A DNA stretch of 64,000 nucleotides from Avena insularis. Its lineage: Eukaryota; Streptophyta; Magnoliopsida; Poales; Poaceae. The translations under genes were made by a program, and so were the position numbers. Below, in pieces: positions 36,055 through 47,518 of this stretch. How positions within the stretch are numbered: position 1 is the first letter of the stretch; each line of letters begins with the position of its first letter. Location: contig CM042693.1 of assembly GCA_023614405.1 (NCBI GenBank), positions 339,123,527 through 339,187,526 on the forward strand, given 5' to 3'. Below the pieces are notes generated by a model. The model searched no databases, was not told the origin of the DNA, and worked only from the letters and a program-made list of their open reading frames with translations.

Positions 36055-36745
36055 TCACATAAACATCGCATCCCCAAACTTTAAGAAATGATGCTTAGGT
36101 TTGTTTCCAAACCACAATTCATAGGGTGTCTTTTCAACGGATTTAGATGGTGCCCGATTTAAAGTGAATGCAGCAGTTTCTAGTGCATAAACCCAAAATG
36201 ACAACGGCAAGTCCGTCAGAGACATCATAGATCGAACCATATCTAATAAAGTATGATTACAACGTTCCGACACACCATTTCTCTGTGGTGTTCCGCAGTG
36301 TGAGTTGTGAAACAATTCCACACTCTTTCATGTGAGTGCTAAACTCAGAATTTAGATACTCACCTCCACGGTGGACCATAGAAATTTGATCTTTCTATTA
36401 CGATGATTTTCCACTTCATTCTGAAATTCCTTGAACTTTTCAAAGGTTTCAGACTTGTGTTTCATCAAGTAGATATAACCGTATCTACTCAAATCATCCG
36501 TGAAAGTAACAAAATAACGATATTCACCTCGTACGACACACTCATTGGACCACATACATCGAATGTATGATTTCCAATAAATCACGCCTGCTCCATTGAA
36601 CCGAAAACGGCGTTCTAGTCATCTTGCCCATAAGGCATGGCTCACATGTATCAAATGATTCAAAATCAAGTGATTCCAAAAGTCCATCCGAATGGAGCTT
36701 CTTCATGCGTTTAACGCCAATATGACCTAGACGGCAGCCATACAT
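36055..36745 (-). pseudogene. Copia-A integrase
   Basis: In minus-strand order: LGHIGVKRMKKLHSDGLL then CEPCLMGKMTRTPF (the H...CxxC zinc end, 36740-36590), GEYRYFVTFTDDLSRYGYIY (catalytic core, 36530-36460), and QRNGVSERCNHTLLDMVRSM with LPLSFWVYALETAAFTLNRA (36290-36150). The three sections are in different frames, separated by shifts near 36580 and 36340, and part of the core near the second Asp is disturbed. It integrates element cDNA in intact relatives. Confidence 0.85.
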
Positions 36746-36999
36746 ATATGCGATATATCATCATTAAGTTTAATCCTTTTAGCATCAACATTATGAATAT
36801 GTGTAACATTATCATCGAGATCTAATAGAAATAAACCATTCATCATCGGCATGACCATAAAAGATTTCATTCATATAAATGGAACAACCATTGTTCTCGG
36901 ATTTAATGAATAACCACTTCGCATCAAACACGATCCATACAATGTTCATGCTCGGTGCACCAGATAACAATTATTCAAGTTTATAACTAATCCGGCAAG

Positions 37000-37994
37000 T
37001 GGAGAGGTAGCGTCGACGGCGATCACATCAATGCTTGATCCATTGCCGACACGCATCTTGACCTCACCCTTGCTAGCGGTCGCTTGTTCGCAGCCCCGAT
37101 TCGAGTTACAAATATTAGCAACCTAACTATCAAATACCCGGTGCTCATGCGAGCACTAGTCAAGTACACATCAATAACATGTATATCATATATACCTTTG
37201 TTTGCCTTTGCCGGCCTTCTTGTCCGCCAGATACTTGGGGCGATTATGCCCAAAGGGTATCCCTTACAATAGTAGCACTCGGTATCGACTTAGGTCCAAC
37301 TCGGGTTTCTTTTAGGCACGGCAACATGCTTGCCGCCTTACTTCCTTCCGCTTTTCCTTCTTGTCTTTCTTGAAACCGTGTTCCTATTGATCATCAACAC
37401 TTGATGTTCCTTTTGATCTCCACTTCTAGCTTTTAAGCATTGATGTAAGCTCGGGAGAGACTTCTTCATGCCTTGCATATTATAGTTCATCACGAAGCTC
37501 TTATAGCTAGGTGGCGTAGACCGCAGAACACGATGGATGCCTAAGTCAATGGGAATCGATATTCCCAAGGACACAAGCTTATCAGCGAATCCGACATCTT
37601 GAGTACATGCTCACTAACTGAGCAGTGCTCTTCCATCATGCACTAAAGAACTTTTCAAGCATTGTAGCTCTCACAGCAGATGTGTGTCGAAAATCATTTT
37701 CAACTCACCCATTGTATCAAAAGCATTGCCATTTTCAAACGCTTTCAAGTTCTCTAGCCCATACAATATGCCGCAATGAACTAAGTTGTGGTCCTCCGAC
37801 GAGTCTGATAGACATTCTTCTCCTCGTCAGGCATCATCTAAAGGTGGGGCCTAACGACGCTTCTAGCACATATTGCTTTTGTGCAAAGAGAGGAGAATCC
37901 TCAAATTCATGGCCCATTCGGTAAAGTTGCTACCGTTCGTTGCTAGTTTCTCTTTCTCCATGAACACATTGAAATTAAAAGCAGGTGGTGCCAT
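37000..37994 (-). pseudogene. Copia-A gag remnant
   Basis: The start codon at 37994 begins MAPPAFNFNVFMEKEKLATN, followed by GSNFTEWAMNLRILL, the typical start of BARE/Angela gag. The frame is lost after about 45 codons. Near 37270-37190 a worn zinc-knuckle area can be seen (ECYYCKGYP... and, in the wrong frame, the remains of a CPKYLADKK-like segment). Many 1-3 base losses break it. Confidence 0.75.
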
Positions 37995-39026
37995 CTACAA
38001 CAGAATTTGTAAAGTTTAGACTAAGTGTATGATAGATTGAGTTCAACTAATCCATATTTAATGAACTCCCACTCAAAACGACATCCCTCGTGCCTTTTTG
38101 GTGATTACATGAACCAAATCCACTATACCAAGTCCGATCATCACGTGAGTCGGTATAGCTTCAAAGGCGAGCATCAAATGGGCATCATATCAACTATATG
38201 ACTCATGCTTAACCTTTCGGTCCGTGTTCCGAGGCCATGTCTGTACATGCTAGGCTCGCCAAGTTAGAACCTTAGTATTCGCTGTGTAACTGCTTTTACA
38301 CCAAATATGGTCGTGGATCCAAGAACACCCGATCATCACGTGATGTCTTGGAGCGACGAAAACATAATCGGTGCATACTAAAGGAAGAACACATTCTTAT
38401 CTTGATATTTAAATGAGGGATCATCTTATTATGCTAACAAAGCGCTAAACAAGCAATATAAGATGCTATCAAACATCATATGTTTATTAGTAAAATAATA
38501 TGGTTCCCGCATATGATCTCTATCATGTGCACCGTGGTATGATCACTATCATACCTATATGTGTAAATCCAAGGTCTATGGAGTTTACACACTATGTGTG
38601 TTGTAAGAGTATCATCTCATACTTCTACTTACAACACTACCATAACACTAGCCCAGCAACAATCTAAACTAGACGCCTCTAATTTATCCATTGCAAGTTT
38701 TATGTGGCTTAGGGCTTTTGAGATAGAACCGTTCTTACCTACGAACATGAACCACAACGAGGATAATCAAATTGTTGACAACTCGCTTGCAAAATAGATA
38801 TTGACTATAGTAGGAGAGACAGACACCCGCTAGCCACTTATGCAAACTAGTTGCATGTCAAGCGTGGAACAGGTCTCATGTGCGAGGACATGTAAAGTTT
38901 GTCCGGGCCGCTTCATCCCACTATGCCACCAATATCCAAAATTACAACAAAGGAGCAACAACATGATCATCATCGCCCACATACTCATATGTGTACTACC
39001 CGTGTAAAGTATCTACGCATAGATCC

Positions 39027-39039
39027 GGCTCTGATACCA
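39027..39039 (-). promoter_or_regulatory. Copia-A primer-binding site (initiator tRNA-Met)
   Basis: TGGTATCAGAGCC on the minus strand, one base away from the 5' LTR, is the standard initiator-Met tRNA complement used by plant Copia elements. Confidence 0.93.
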
Positions 39040-39040
39040 C

Positions 39041-40686
39041 TGTAGGGTTCGCAGCATAGAAAACAAAAATTTTCCTACGATGGGAACTACGTACTAAGAT
39101 CTATCTACTAGATACAAACAATGGGCGGATGTATATCCGTAGAGAACATACCATTGAAGACCGACAAAGCTTAACGAGTTCAACTCGTGGTTGATGTAGA
39201 CGATCTCTTGCCGATCTCAACATCGAGAGGAAGTCCTAGCGCCGCAAATCAGCAGCGCATCCGTGCTCGCACACACGTTCGAGGCACCGAGCAACCTCCG
39301 CCTCCTCGCTCCAGCGATGCAGCGGAAGCACGACTCTTTCTTGCCAAATAGCCACCGGGAACATGTATCTCGCTAGTCCGAGACCATGGGGGATAAATTC
39401 TAGAGGGGGAGAGAGATCCTTTACGAGGAGGTGTGAGAGACAAGTGAGGAGGGGGGCTCCTTTTATAGGAGGAGGGGGGGCACCCAAGGGGGTGGCCGCC
39501 GGCCATGGGGCTGCCCCCTCCCCTCCTTCATTCATGTGGGTGGACACTCCACTCACAAAATGCCCTTTAAATTTCCTCCACTCAAAAGTCCACTCAAATT
39601 CCCATTAAATTTCCATCAAATTTAATGCAAACTCTCATTAAATAAAACTCTTTTATTTTATTCAGAATTTTGTCAATTACTTTAATGACAAACATTCACA
39701 AATAACCCCTTGCTAGAATTCCATTTCACATGCATAACCACTTTATGCAATTTCACCAAAACCTGCTTTGATTCTAGTGAAATAAATTCCTGCGCTTGTT
39801 TATTCTTTCTCGCATGAAACTTTTGCTCCAGTTGGATGTCGGTGTCTCTTAAGTGTGTCACCCTACGGTTCGTGAATAATGCGGACATGATCGAGACCCT
39901 TCTGATCAATAATCGAAGCGGGATCCGAGACCCATATCGACTCCCACACATTCAACGATGACTTTCTTGTGATCGCTTAACCTTTTACGCTAGTATCTTA
40001 ATCCCTTTGTTTCACGATATATTACATGTCCGATATTCGATCATCGGTATCTCCATACCTAGTTTGATCTCGCATCGACATGCACTCTTTTCTCGTTCCC
40101 GTGATATAACATTCTAGTGATCAAATCACTTGCTTGAAGCTAATCAATATGATATCACCGAGAGGGCCCAGAGTATATCTATCCGTCATCGGGATGAACA
40201 AATTCCACTCTCGATCCATGAGCCTCAACATAACACTTTATTAGTTCTGAATCCATCTTTATAATCACCCTGTTACGGTGTGACGTTTGATGTTATCAAG
40301 AAACTCTTCCGGTGTTAGTGATTGACATGATCTCATGGTCTAAGGATTAGGATCACTTCGTAAGTTGTTATAGCAATATAAACTCAATGACTTTGATCGT
40401 AATGCTATACTTCGGATGAATGTTCATCACACCATTACACTAATGTTGTGATCCCGTTATTAACAACATCCAATGTCCATGATCAGGAAACCTTGATCAT
40501 CTTGTTAATCAACGAGCTAGTTTATGAGAGAGGCATAACTAGGAACTTTCTGTTTGTTTATTAAACACACATGTATTAATGTTTCCGTATTAATACAATT
40601 ATAGCATGCAAAATAAACATCTATCATATACTTGGAATACACATAATAAACACTTTATTATTGCCTCTCAGGGCATATTCCCTTCA
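39041..40686 (-). repeat. Copia-A 5' LTR
   Basis: It is 1646 bases and begins on the minus strand TGAAGGGAATATGCCC, close to the 'TGTTGGAATATGCCC' start of BARE/Angela LTRs. It should carry the element promoter. It differs from the 3' LTR mainly by short indels around 39750-40140. Confidence 0.9.
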
Positions 40687-40691
40687 TCAAG
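40687..40691. repeat. Copia-A target-site duplication, right copy (TCAAG)
   Basis: Exact repeat of 32429-32433. The next bases 'cattcccaagc' are the Gypsy-2 polypurine side in reverse. Confidence 0.9.
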
Positions 40692-43492
40692 CATTCCCAA
40701 GCTTAACTCCTGCTCATCCTCGAGTAGGTATGTGATAAAAAGGAATAATTTTTGAGGTGACATGCACAATCAAAATCAAGATCAAACCATTTGCAAGCAT
40801 TGAAAGCTGAGATCAAAGAACTCTAAACATGAACATGAAAGATGGAGTTCTAATAGTAAGACAAAGTAACTATGCATGCAACATGAAAGGTTACAAACAA
40901 AGATCATGAATAACATGCATTGAAAAACATTTGTTTGTTTCACATACAGAAAACATAGCATTGTGACATTCAGCTTGTCCCTCATGGAGTAGCAAATAGA
41001 TGCATAGGACACCTTCAAAGTTCATAAGAGTGACTAGATACAAATAGCACAAGAACAAGTAATATCAACAATATGCATCAATCAATAAGTTTTGGGACAA
41101 TGCACATAGAACTAAGAATGACAACTATGCTCTCTTAACTGGTGCCTAAAGATAGAAGGTGGAGACTCAATATAATAGTGGAAGAAAGGCCCTTAGGGAA
41201 GCAGGGATTTCAAGTTTCAAAAAGAGCTTCCAAAAATTATGGTACTTGTTAGCTTTCAGCTCGCATTGCCCCTATCATAAGCATCTTGAAGTGATTAAGG
41301 TTAAAGTGAACAATCTATGGAGTATATGCTTGACAAAGTATAAGTTGGCAATCTCATGTCCCTTAAATACGAGGGCCACTCCTCATGCTACTCAACTTTA
41401 GTCACCTGTAAGTTGTTGTCATAGTAAGTACATGTGTATCATAGAAGAACCGCCAATGGGGTACCCCTTGCACATGATATAGGAGCTACCCCATAATCAA
41501 AATGACAAGGCAAGCATACAATGAGCATATGAGCAATCTTCTTATTTACCATGGGAAAATGGTGCTTTTTTTGTCTCTTTCCTCTTTTCAATATGTCTCT
41601 TTTTTTATAAAAAGAAAGCTTCATAGATGTCATTATGGTGATGCTGCAAGTTTCCACCATGATTAGGCATGGCTTAGGCTAGCGGTCCAGGTGTTTCTCT
41701 AACACACATACATAACTCCATGGAATTACAAGCTCCCCTTTTATTTTACACCGACGACATCCATAGATAAAAGAGCATGATATCAACTGTGTACAAAGTA
41801 CAAGTGCAATGTTGAAAGCGTTCCCCGTGACAGCACAAATTTGCTAATTCCAACGTATAAGTGAAAGCATATGCAACATAGATGACACAATGGTTCAAGT
41901 TTATTAGGGGCAAAAAAAATAAAGTGTGCCATCAAGTTCATGAGAGCTTTAATCACTAAGTTTTCACATAACAAAATACTTTTTAATTGGAAAATAGATG
42001 AAAACAAGAATATACTTGGAATGGTGTAACACACCATGCATAGGAATTTATAGTGTATACCTTGGAATAACTTGGTTTCTTGGGAGTTGGATGCATGCGT
42101 AGAGATTACTCATACAATTGGAGGCTAGCAAAAGACTGGGAGCGACCAACTAAGAGAGCAATAATGCTCATAATCATGCAGAGCGACAAAACATTACTAA
42201 TCAAAGCATAAAGTGGTACTAAAAGTCAAGGACTAAATGATAATAGCGGCTATGGTGACTTGTTCATATTCATAACATGGTGTGAGCATGTGCCAAGTCA
42301 ACCCAAACAAAGCATCAAAGGAGAATACCACAATACTATGCTTTCGTATGCTAAAACAATGCATGATTCCTTCAAGACACATTAAGCAATCCCAATTGTT
42401 TGGAACAAGTCATGCTACAACAATAATCACTAAGCATAAGGTCAAAACAACACCTAGCATGACATGCTAAATTCTAAGGCATAGTCAAAGCAAGCTCCTC
42501 TTGTACTATTTAAGCAAGAACTTTCTACTCCTCTCCAACACCAATCAACTTATTTGAAACAACACAGCGAGAGCGGATGTCCAAACTACTTTATTTAAGA
42601 AAACTAAGCAAACAAAAACCAAAACACTCCAAGAACAACACAACTGTGCATGAAATAATAAAAACGAAGTGTCTAGAAAGACCTGAAAATTTTATTGATG
42701 AAGAAGGGGATGCCTTGGGCAGCCCCAAGCTTTAACGCTTGTACCTCTTGAATATTTCTTGGGGTAACACGGGGTGGCATCCCCAAGTTGAGATTTTGTC
42801 CATTCTTCATCTCATTACATCATTCTTTCTCTACACCTGAAAATTTTCCTTCATACAAAACTTCACACAATCTTCATTAGCAACATTAGTGTATTCAAAA
42901 GATAATAGACCTTTGGGTTTAGCTTTAGAATAGCAAAACTTTCACTAAAAACACAATCTACTATATCAATTACCTAAAAAAGCTCAATTTCCCAAAAAGA
43001 ACCCAAAAAATAATCAATAAGAAGCAAATGCAAATAATGGCAGGAATCTGTCAAAACAGACTAGCATGTAGAAACCAATTTTTTCTCAGACCTTATGTTG
43101 CTCAACTAAAAAAGTGTTGAACTAACGAAAGTTAGATAACATACTAGGGAATTTATTCAGAAAATATCAGCTCAATCCGACTTACATAGATTTTACACGA
43201 ATTTTTACGGTGGAGCACAAAAATATGTTTTGGGACAGCAACTCCCTAAATATTACTTCCCTCTCATTAGAGGTCATTCTTGGCACAAAAGGCAAATAAA
43301 AAGGATAAGGAGAGGTCATTACTGAAGTAATAACTTCTAAGACTCAAGAAAACTTTTGGGTTATCTCGCAATAAGTACTTTTTAATGCCTTTAAGTTAGG
43401 CACAAGAAGCAAGAATCAAGTATTTTCAAATACAGAAGCATTAACATCAAACCTTGCTTTCAAAGGAGGAGCAAAAAGCAACTTATCTCTCC
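40692..43492 (-). other. Gypsy-2 non-coding 3' internal region
   Basis: This is the counterpart of 27869-30598 in the opposite orientation, with the same landmarks and length and no pol domain. Short open frames here (for example 41783-42037) are not conserved in the Gypsy-1 copy. Confidence 0.75.
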
Positions 43493-45385
43493 TCATAGGA
43501 AAGTGTTAAATACCTTTCTTGAATGGAAATTGATATTTAATGGTGCCTCTTTCATATCGATAATGACACCAACAGTTCTAAGAAAAGGTCTTCCCAAAGT
43601 AATAGGACAAGAAGCATTGTATTCAACATCCAAAACATAGAAATCAACAGGGACATAAGCATTGTTAACCATAATAATAATATCATTAACACTCCCCATG
43701 AGTTTATTTTTAGCATTATCATTAAGTGGGACATCCAAATAACAATCTTTCAAAGGTGGCAAATCAAGCATTTCATAAATCTTTCTAGGCATAATAGAGA
43801 CAGTAGAACCAAGGTCACATGAAGCTTTGAGATCGAAGTCATTAACTTTCATATTAATAATGGGTTCCCAACTATCTTCTACTTTCATAGGAATAGAGGC
43901 TTTGTGTTTCAACTTCTCTTCCTTAATTTCAATAAGAGCATCTATAATGTGTTTGGTGAAAGCCACATTCATATCACTAGCATCAGGACTTCTAGCAAGC
44001 TTTTGTAGGAACATAATCACTTCAGAAATATTGCAACCATCAATATCAAAATCAAATATAGCATCACTAGTAGTAGGCTCATTGGGTTTAGGCATTGTGG
44101 TAGGAGAAATAGGGACTTCTTGTGGTTTAGTGGCATCCATATTGGTGGTGGTGATAGTACACACACTATTGTTTATTTCAGCTTCTCTTTCCCACTTAGC
44201 ATGAAGTTGGGCTAACAGTCTAACATTTTCATCAATAGTAACTTGTATGGCATGAGTAGCAGCAAAGGTACTTTCCAAGGTTTTAGGTTTAGCAGCCATT
44301 TTATTAATCAAAGAGGACCGTGCTTTAGACAAAGAGGAAATATTTTGCTCAACATTCAAAAGCTTTTCCTCCACAGTCTTGTTGAAAGTGGTTTGTTTAC
44401 TAATAAAGTCTTTGAGCATGACTTCATGTTCAGAGGGAGCACTTCTAGCATTGTTGTAGGAGTTTCCATAGGTGTTGCCATTATTAGGAGGATAAGGCCT
44501 ATAATTGTTGTTACTACCAAAATTATTCCTATAGGCATTGTTATTGAAATTGTTGTTTCTAATGAAGTTCACATCAACTTGCTCTTCTTGAGCAACCAAA
44601 GAGGCTAAGGGAACATTATTAGGATTTATATGAGCTTTCCCATTAACAAGCATAGCCATTATAACATCAATATTATCACTCAAAGAGGAGGTTTCTTCAA
44701 CAAAATTTACCTTCTTACCATGTGGAGCTCTCTTAGTGTGCCATTCAGAATAATTAACCATCATATTATCAAGGAGATTTGTTGCAGCGCCCAAGGTAAT
44801 GGTCATAAAGGTGCCTCCAGCAGCTGAATCCAATAGGTTTCTTGAGGAGAAGTTCAAACCTGCATAAAAAGTCTGGATAATCATCCAAATAGTAAGTCCA
44901 TGAGTGGGACAATTCTTAACCAAAGATTTCATTCTTTGCCAAGCTTGAGAAACATGTTCATTATCAAGTTGTTTAAATTTCATTATTTCACTTCTCATAG
45001 ATATAATATTAGCAGGAGGATAGTATTTTCCAATAAAAGCATCTTTGCACTTAATCCAAGAATCAATACTATTTCTATGCAAAGATAACAACCATTCTTT
45101 AGCTTTTCCTCTCAAGGAGAAAGGAAACAACTTGAGCTTAATAATATCTCCATCTGCATCCTTATATTTTTGCATCTCGCAAAGTTCAACAAAGTTATTG
45201 AGGTGGGCAGCAGCATCATCAGAATTAGAACCAGAAAATTGCTCTCTCATAACAAGATTCAACAAAGTAGGCTTAATTTCATAAAAGGTAGCATCAGGAG
45301 AAGGTGGAGCAATATGAGTACTTAGGAAATCATTGTTGTTTGTGCTAGTGAAGTCACACAACTTAGTGTTCTCAGCAGAGTTCAT
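43493..45385 (-). CDS. Gypsy-2 gag-protease polyprotein (long open frame)
   Basis: One uninterrupted frame of 630 residues counting from MNSAENTKLCDF, the start shared with Gypsy-1; the frame is open 11 codons further upstream. Gag domain at about residues 40-220 (LKLFPFSLRGKAKEWLL, CKDAFIGKYYPPANI). Next an Asn-rich segment (NNNFNNNAYRNNFGSNNNYR) at about 275-320, which may bind RNA in place of the absent CCHC knuckle. The retropepsin-like part has CDLGSTVSIMPRKIYEML and PITLGRPFLRT near the end. Relative to Gypsy-1, a single-base loss after IIDMKEA replaces the last roughly 30 residues with another tail. Capsid and maturation roles are known for the family. RT and integrase would have to come from another element. 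Confidence 0.85.
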   Translation of the reverse strand: MNSAENTKLCDFTSTNNNDFLSTHIAPPSPDATFYEIKPTLLNLVMREQFSGSNSDDAAAHLNNFVELCEMQKYKDADGDIIKLKLFPFSLRGKAKEWLLSLHRNSIDSWIKCKDAFIGKYYPPANIISMRSEIMKFKQLDNEHVSQAWQRMKSLVKNCPTHGLTIWMIIQTFYAGLNFSSRNLLDSAAGGTFMTITLGAATNLLDNMMVNYSEWHTKRAPHGKKVNFVEETSSLSDNIDVIMAMLVNGKAHINPNNVPLASLVAQEEQVDVNFIRNNNFNNNAYRNNFGSNNNYRPYPPNNGNTYGNSYNNARSAPSEHEVMLKDFISKQTTFNKTVEEKLLNVEQNISSLSKARSSLINKMAAKPKTLESTFAATHAIQVTIDENVRLLAQLHAKWEREAEINNSVCTITTTNMDATKPQEVPISPTTMPKPNEPTTSDAIFDFDIDGCNISEVIMFLQKLARSPDASDMNVAFTKHIIDALIEIKEEKLKHKASIPMKVEDSWEPIINMKVNDFDLKASCDLGSTVSIMPRKIYEMLDLPPLKDCYLDVPLNDNAKNKLMGSVNDIIIMVNNAYVPVDFYVLDVEYNASCPITLGRPFLRTVGVIIDMKEAPLNINFHSRKVFNTFL

Positions 45386-45600
45386 TTTGTCAAAAGTGGA
45401 GCAAGTCAACAACAGCAACGACTAGAGCAGGAACTAATTTTTTGTGTTTTTGATAAGAGAAAACAAACCAAACTAAAGTATTTTTTTGGAGTTTTTGATA
45501 AAAAGAGGCAAACAAAACCAAGCAAAAGAAACTAAGAAAAACAAAAACAAAGTAAAGAGAAAGGTTGTGAGGGACCCCCCTTGTGAAGACATCCTTAGCC

Positions 45601-45620
45601 TCCCCGGCAACAACGCCGGA
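45601..45620 (-). promoter_or_regulatory. Gypsy-2 primer-binding site
   Basis: On the plus strand tccccggcaacaacgcc, the complement of a tRNA-Asp type primer site with a few changes, seven to ten bases from the LTR end at 45628. Confidence 0.7.
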
Positions 45621-45627
45621 AAAGTCT

Positions 45628-46656
45628 TGATGGTGCGTGGAAGCTTCGTTGGGATACCCCAAGAGGAAGGTATGATGAGCACAACAACAAGTTTTCCCTC
45701 GGTAAGAAACCAAGGTTATCGAACCAGTAGGAGGAAGGAAACGATTCAAAGGTGTTGCTAGCAACTTGGAAACCTGCACAACACAAACTCAATACTTTGC
45801 CCCAACAAACAGTGAGGTTGTAAATCTCACCGGTTTGCTAAAAACAAAGGATTAACTGTATGGTATGGAAAGTAATAGTGGTTTGCAGAAAGTAAACATT
45901 AACAGTGGAAGATGTATCAATGGTAAAGATTGGACCGGGGTCCATAGTTCACTAAAGGTGCTCTCCTTAAGATAAACAAACATGGCATGCTGGGTAAACA
46001 AATTACAGCAGGGCAATTGACAGGACTGAGCAAGGCATAACAATGCAATACTAGACATTCATGATCCTATGAGATTCGATTGGGCAATAACACAAGATAC
46101 ATAGACCGCCATCCAACTGCATCTATGACTAGTAATCCACCTTCAGGTTATCATCCGACCCCCCTCCAATATTAAGTTGCAAGCAACGGATAACTACTTT
46201 AAGCAAAGTGTGTAAGGTAAACAATCCACTTGTTCCATGAACAAGAGACCGTTGTTTTCTCCCTAGTGGCAACAACACATCTACAACGTTAGAGATTTCT
46301 GTCATTTACCTTAGATTAAATAGAGGAATGAACCCACTATAGAGCATAAATACCCCCTCTTGGAGTCACTAGCATCTACTTGGCCAAGATAGCTACTAGA
46401 AACGGAGAGCATGCAAGATCACAAACAACACATACATGATAGAATCAATAAGACAAAACCATTAATCAATCTGACATAGTAATCTCAATATCCATCGGAT
46501 CCCCACAAACACAACATGCATGATTACAAATAGATGATCTTGATCATGAACAGAGCTCACAAGATCTAAACATGGTAGCACAAAGGAGGAGATACAACCA
46601 TCTAGCTACTACATGGACCCGTAGTCCAAGGTGGAACTACTCACACTTCATACCGG
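45628..46656 (-). repeat. Gypsy-2 5' LTR, truncated by element E
   Basis: It starts on the plus strand 'tgatggtgcgtggaag' and matches 22871-23890 closely in the same orientation. It stops after 'cacttcataccgg', where element E begins at 46657. About 520 bases of LTR are missing and should lie beyond the window. Confidence 0.8.
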
Positions 46657-47518
46657 TGACGAGGTTCGATCTCGTCAATGCCCATTGTTATGAGCTTGGG
46701 TTTTGGAGAAGGTGGGGATGCTGGAGATCGCGAAACGGTTAGCAAACAAGCAACACGGGGACACGGAGTTTACCCAGGTTTAGGCCCTCGGAGGGAAAAC
46801 CCTACTCCTGCTTGTCTGCACTTGATTATGGCGGAACCAAAAGTTACAGGGGGTGCGCAGATGCAATATGTCGTGGAGGTGTGTATGCGGTGAGAGGTGC
46901 CTTCCTCACCATTCCCTCCTAGCCTTTATATAGATAGGCATGCCCCGGGCGTAGGTTGAGCCGGTTACAGATTTAGGGTTTTCCCTTTGAAATTCTATCT
47001 ACTCTAGTCTTGTTCTCCAAGCATCCGAAGGCGACATGGGCCTGGGCTACCCGGAATCTCCACAGGCCGCATATCTTGTAGTGGGCCTTCCTTCGGGCTG
47101 GACTAGGTATGCTGATGTTGTGTATCCGTGGGGTATAACCATGTCAGTAGCCCCTGAGTGTTCAGTTGAATCGCAGATTCAGCTAAGGACTCCTTAGTCT
47201 TTCGGGTGCAGTTTTATGCCTGTTTACAAGAGAATGGTTTTAGTTTGTAGGGATTGTCGATGTGTGTGCCTGACTCTCCTGATGGATCAGGGCCAGTTAA
47301 CTGTCATAGGACAAAACAACACGATCTTCTTCAGATTCGAGTCCCTAGACTCAAATCTGGAACGGTTGCTGGCGTAATTCGAGTCAGGCCGCTGAGGTCT
47401 TACATGAGTCGAATCCCAGTAGTTTTCGAGTGATATACCCAACGTGTCCGTCAGGATTTTCATCACGTCTGTTGAAACGTTTTTTTACTTGTAGAGCGCA
47501 GTCAGGTGCATTACCAGG
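46657..47518 (-). repeat. Element E 3' LTR, outer segment
   Basis: It begins TGACGAGGTTCG, has 'gtttacccaggtttaggccc' and 'aaccctactcctgcttg', then a 'tatatagataggcatgcccc' stretch and one copy of the 'gtagcccctgagtg' repeat near 47149. The phrases recall U5/R parts of Triticeae Gypsy LTRs. It breaks off at the solo LTR and continues at 52323. Confidence 0.6.

Larger units (their letters stand above)
32434..40686 (-). mobile_element. Copia-A, full-length BARE/Angela-type LTR retrotransposon, 8.25 kb
   Basis: The 5' LTR is on the right (39041-40686) and the 3' LTR on the left (32434-34076). A tRNA-iMet primer site lies at 39027-39039, a polypurine tract at 34077-34087, and a perfect 5-bp TSD TCAAG flanks both sides. 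On the minus strand the order is gag, integrase, RT, RNase H, as expected for Copia. The coding region is broken in many places, so the copy is not autonomous now. The LTR pair is highly similar, which suggests a late insertion relative to the Gypsy elements. Confidence 0.93.
22871..46656 (-). mobile_element. Gypsy-2 (gag-pro only), interrupted by Gypsy-1 and Copia-A
   Basis: The parts read on the minus strand, from right to left. They are the 5' LTR 46656-45628 (its start cut off by element E), PBS about 45620-45601, gag-pro 45385-43493, a non-coding tail 43492-40692, and the polypurine border near 40692-40715. The 3' LTR comes in two pieces, 32431-32152 and 24116-22871. Gypsy-1 (24117-32151) separates the two LTR pieces, and together they give 1526 bases, close to the 1551-1554 of whole family LTRs. 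Copia-A (32434-40686) sits at the LTR/internal junction. No reverse transcriptase or integrase is present. It belongs to the Triticeae Gypsy group with TGATACG ends (Sabrina/WHAM-like by memory). Confidence 0.75.
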
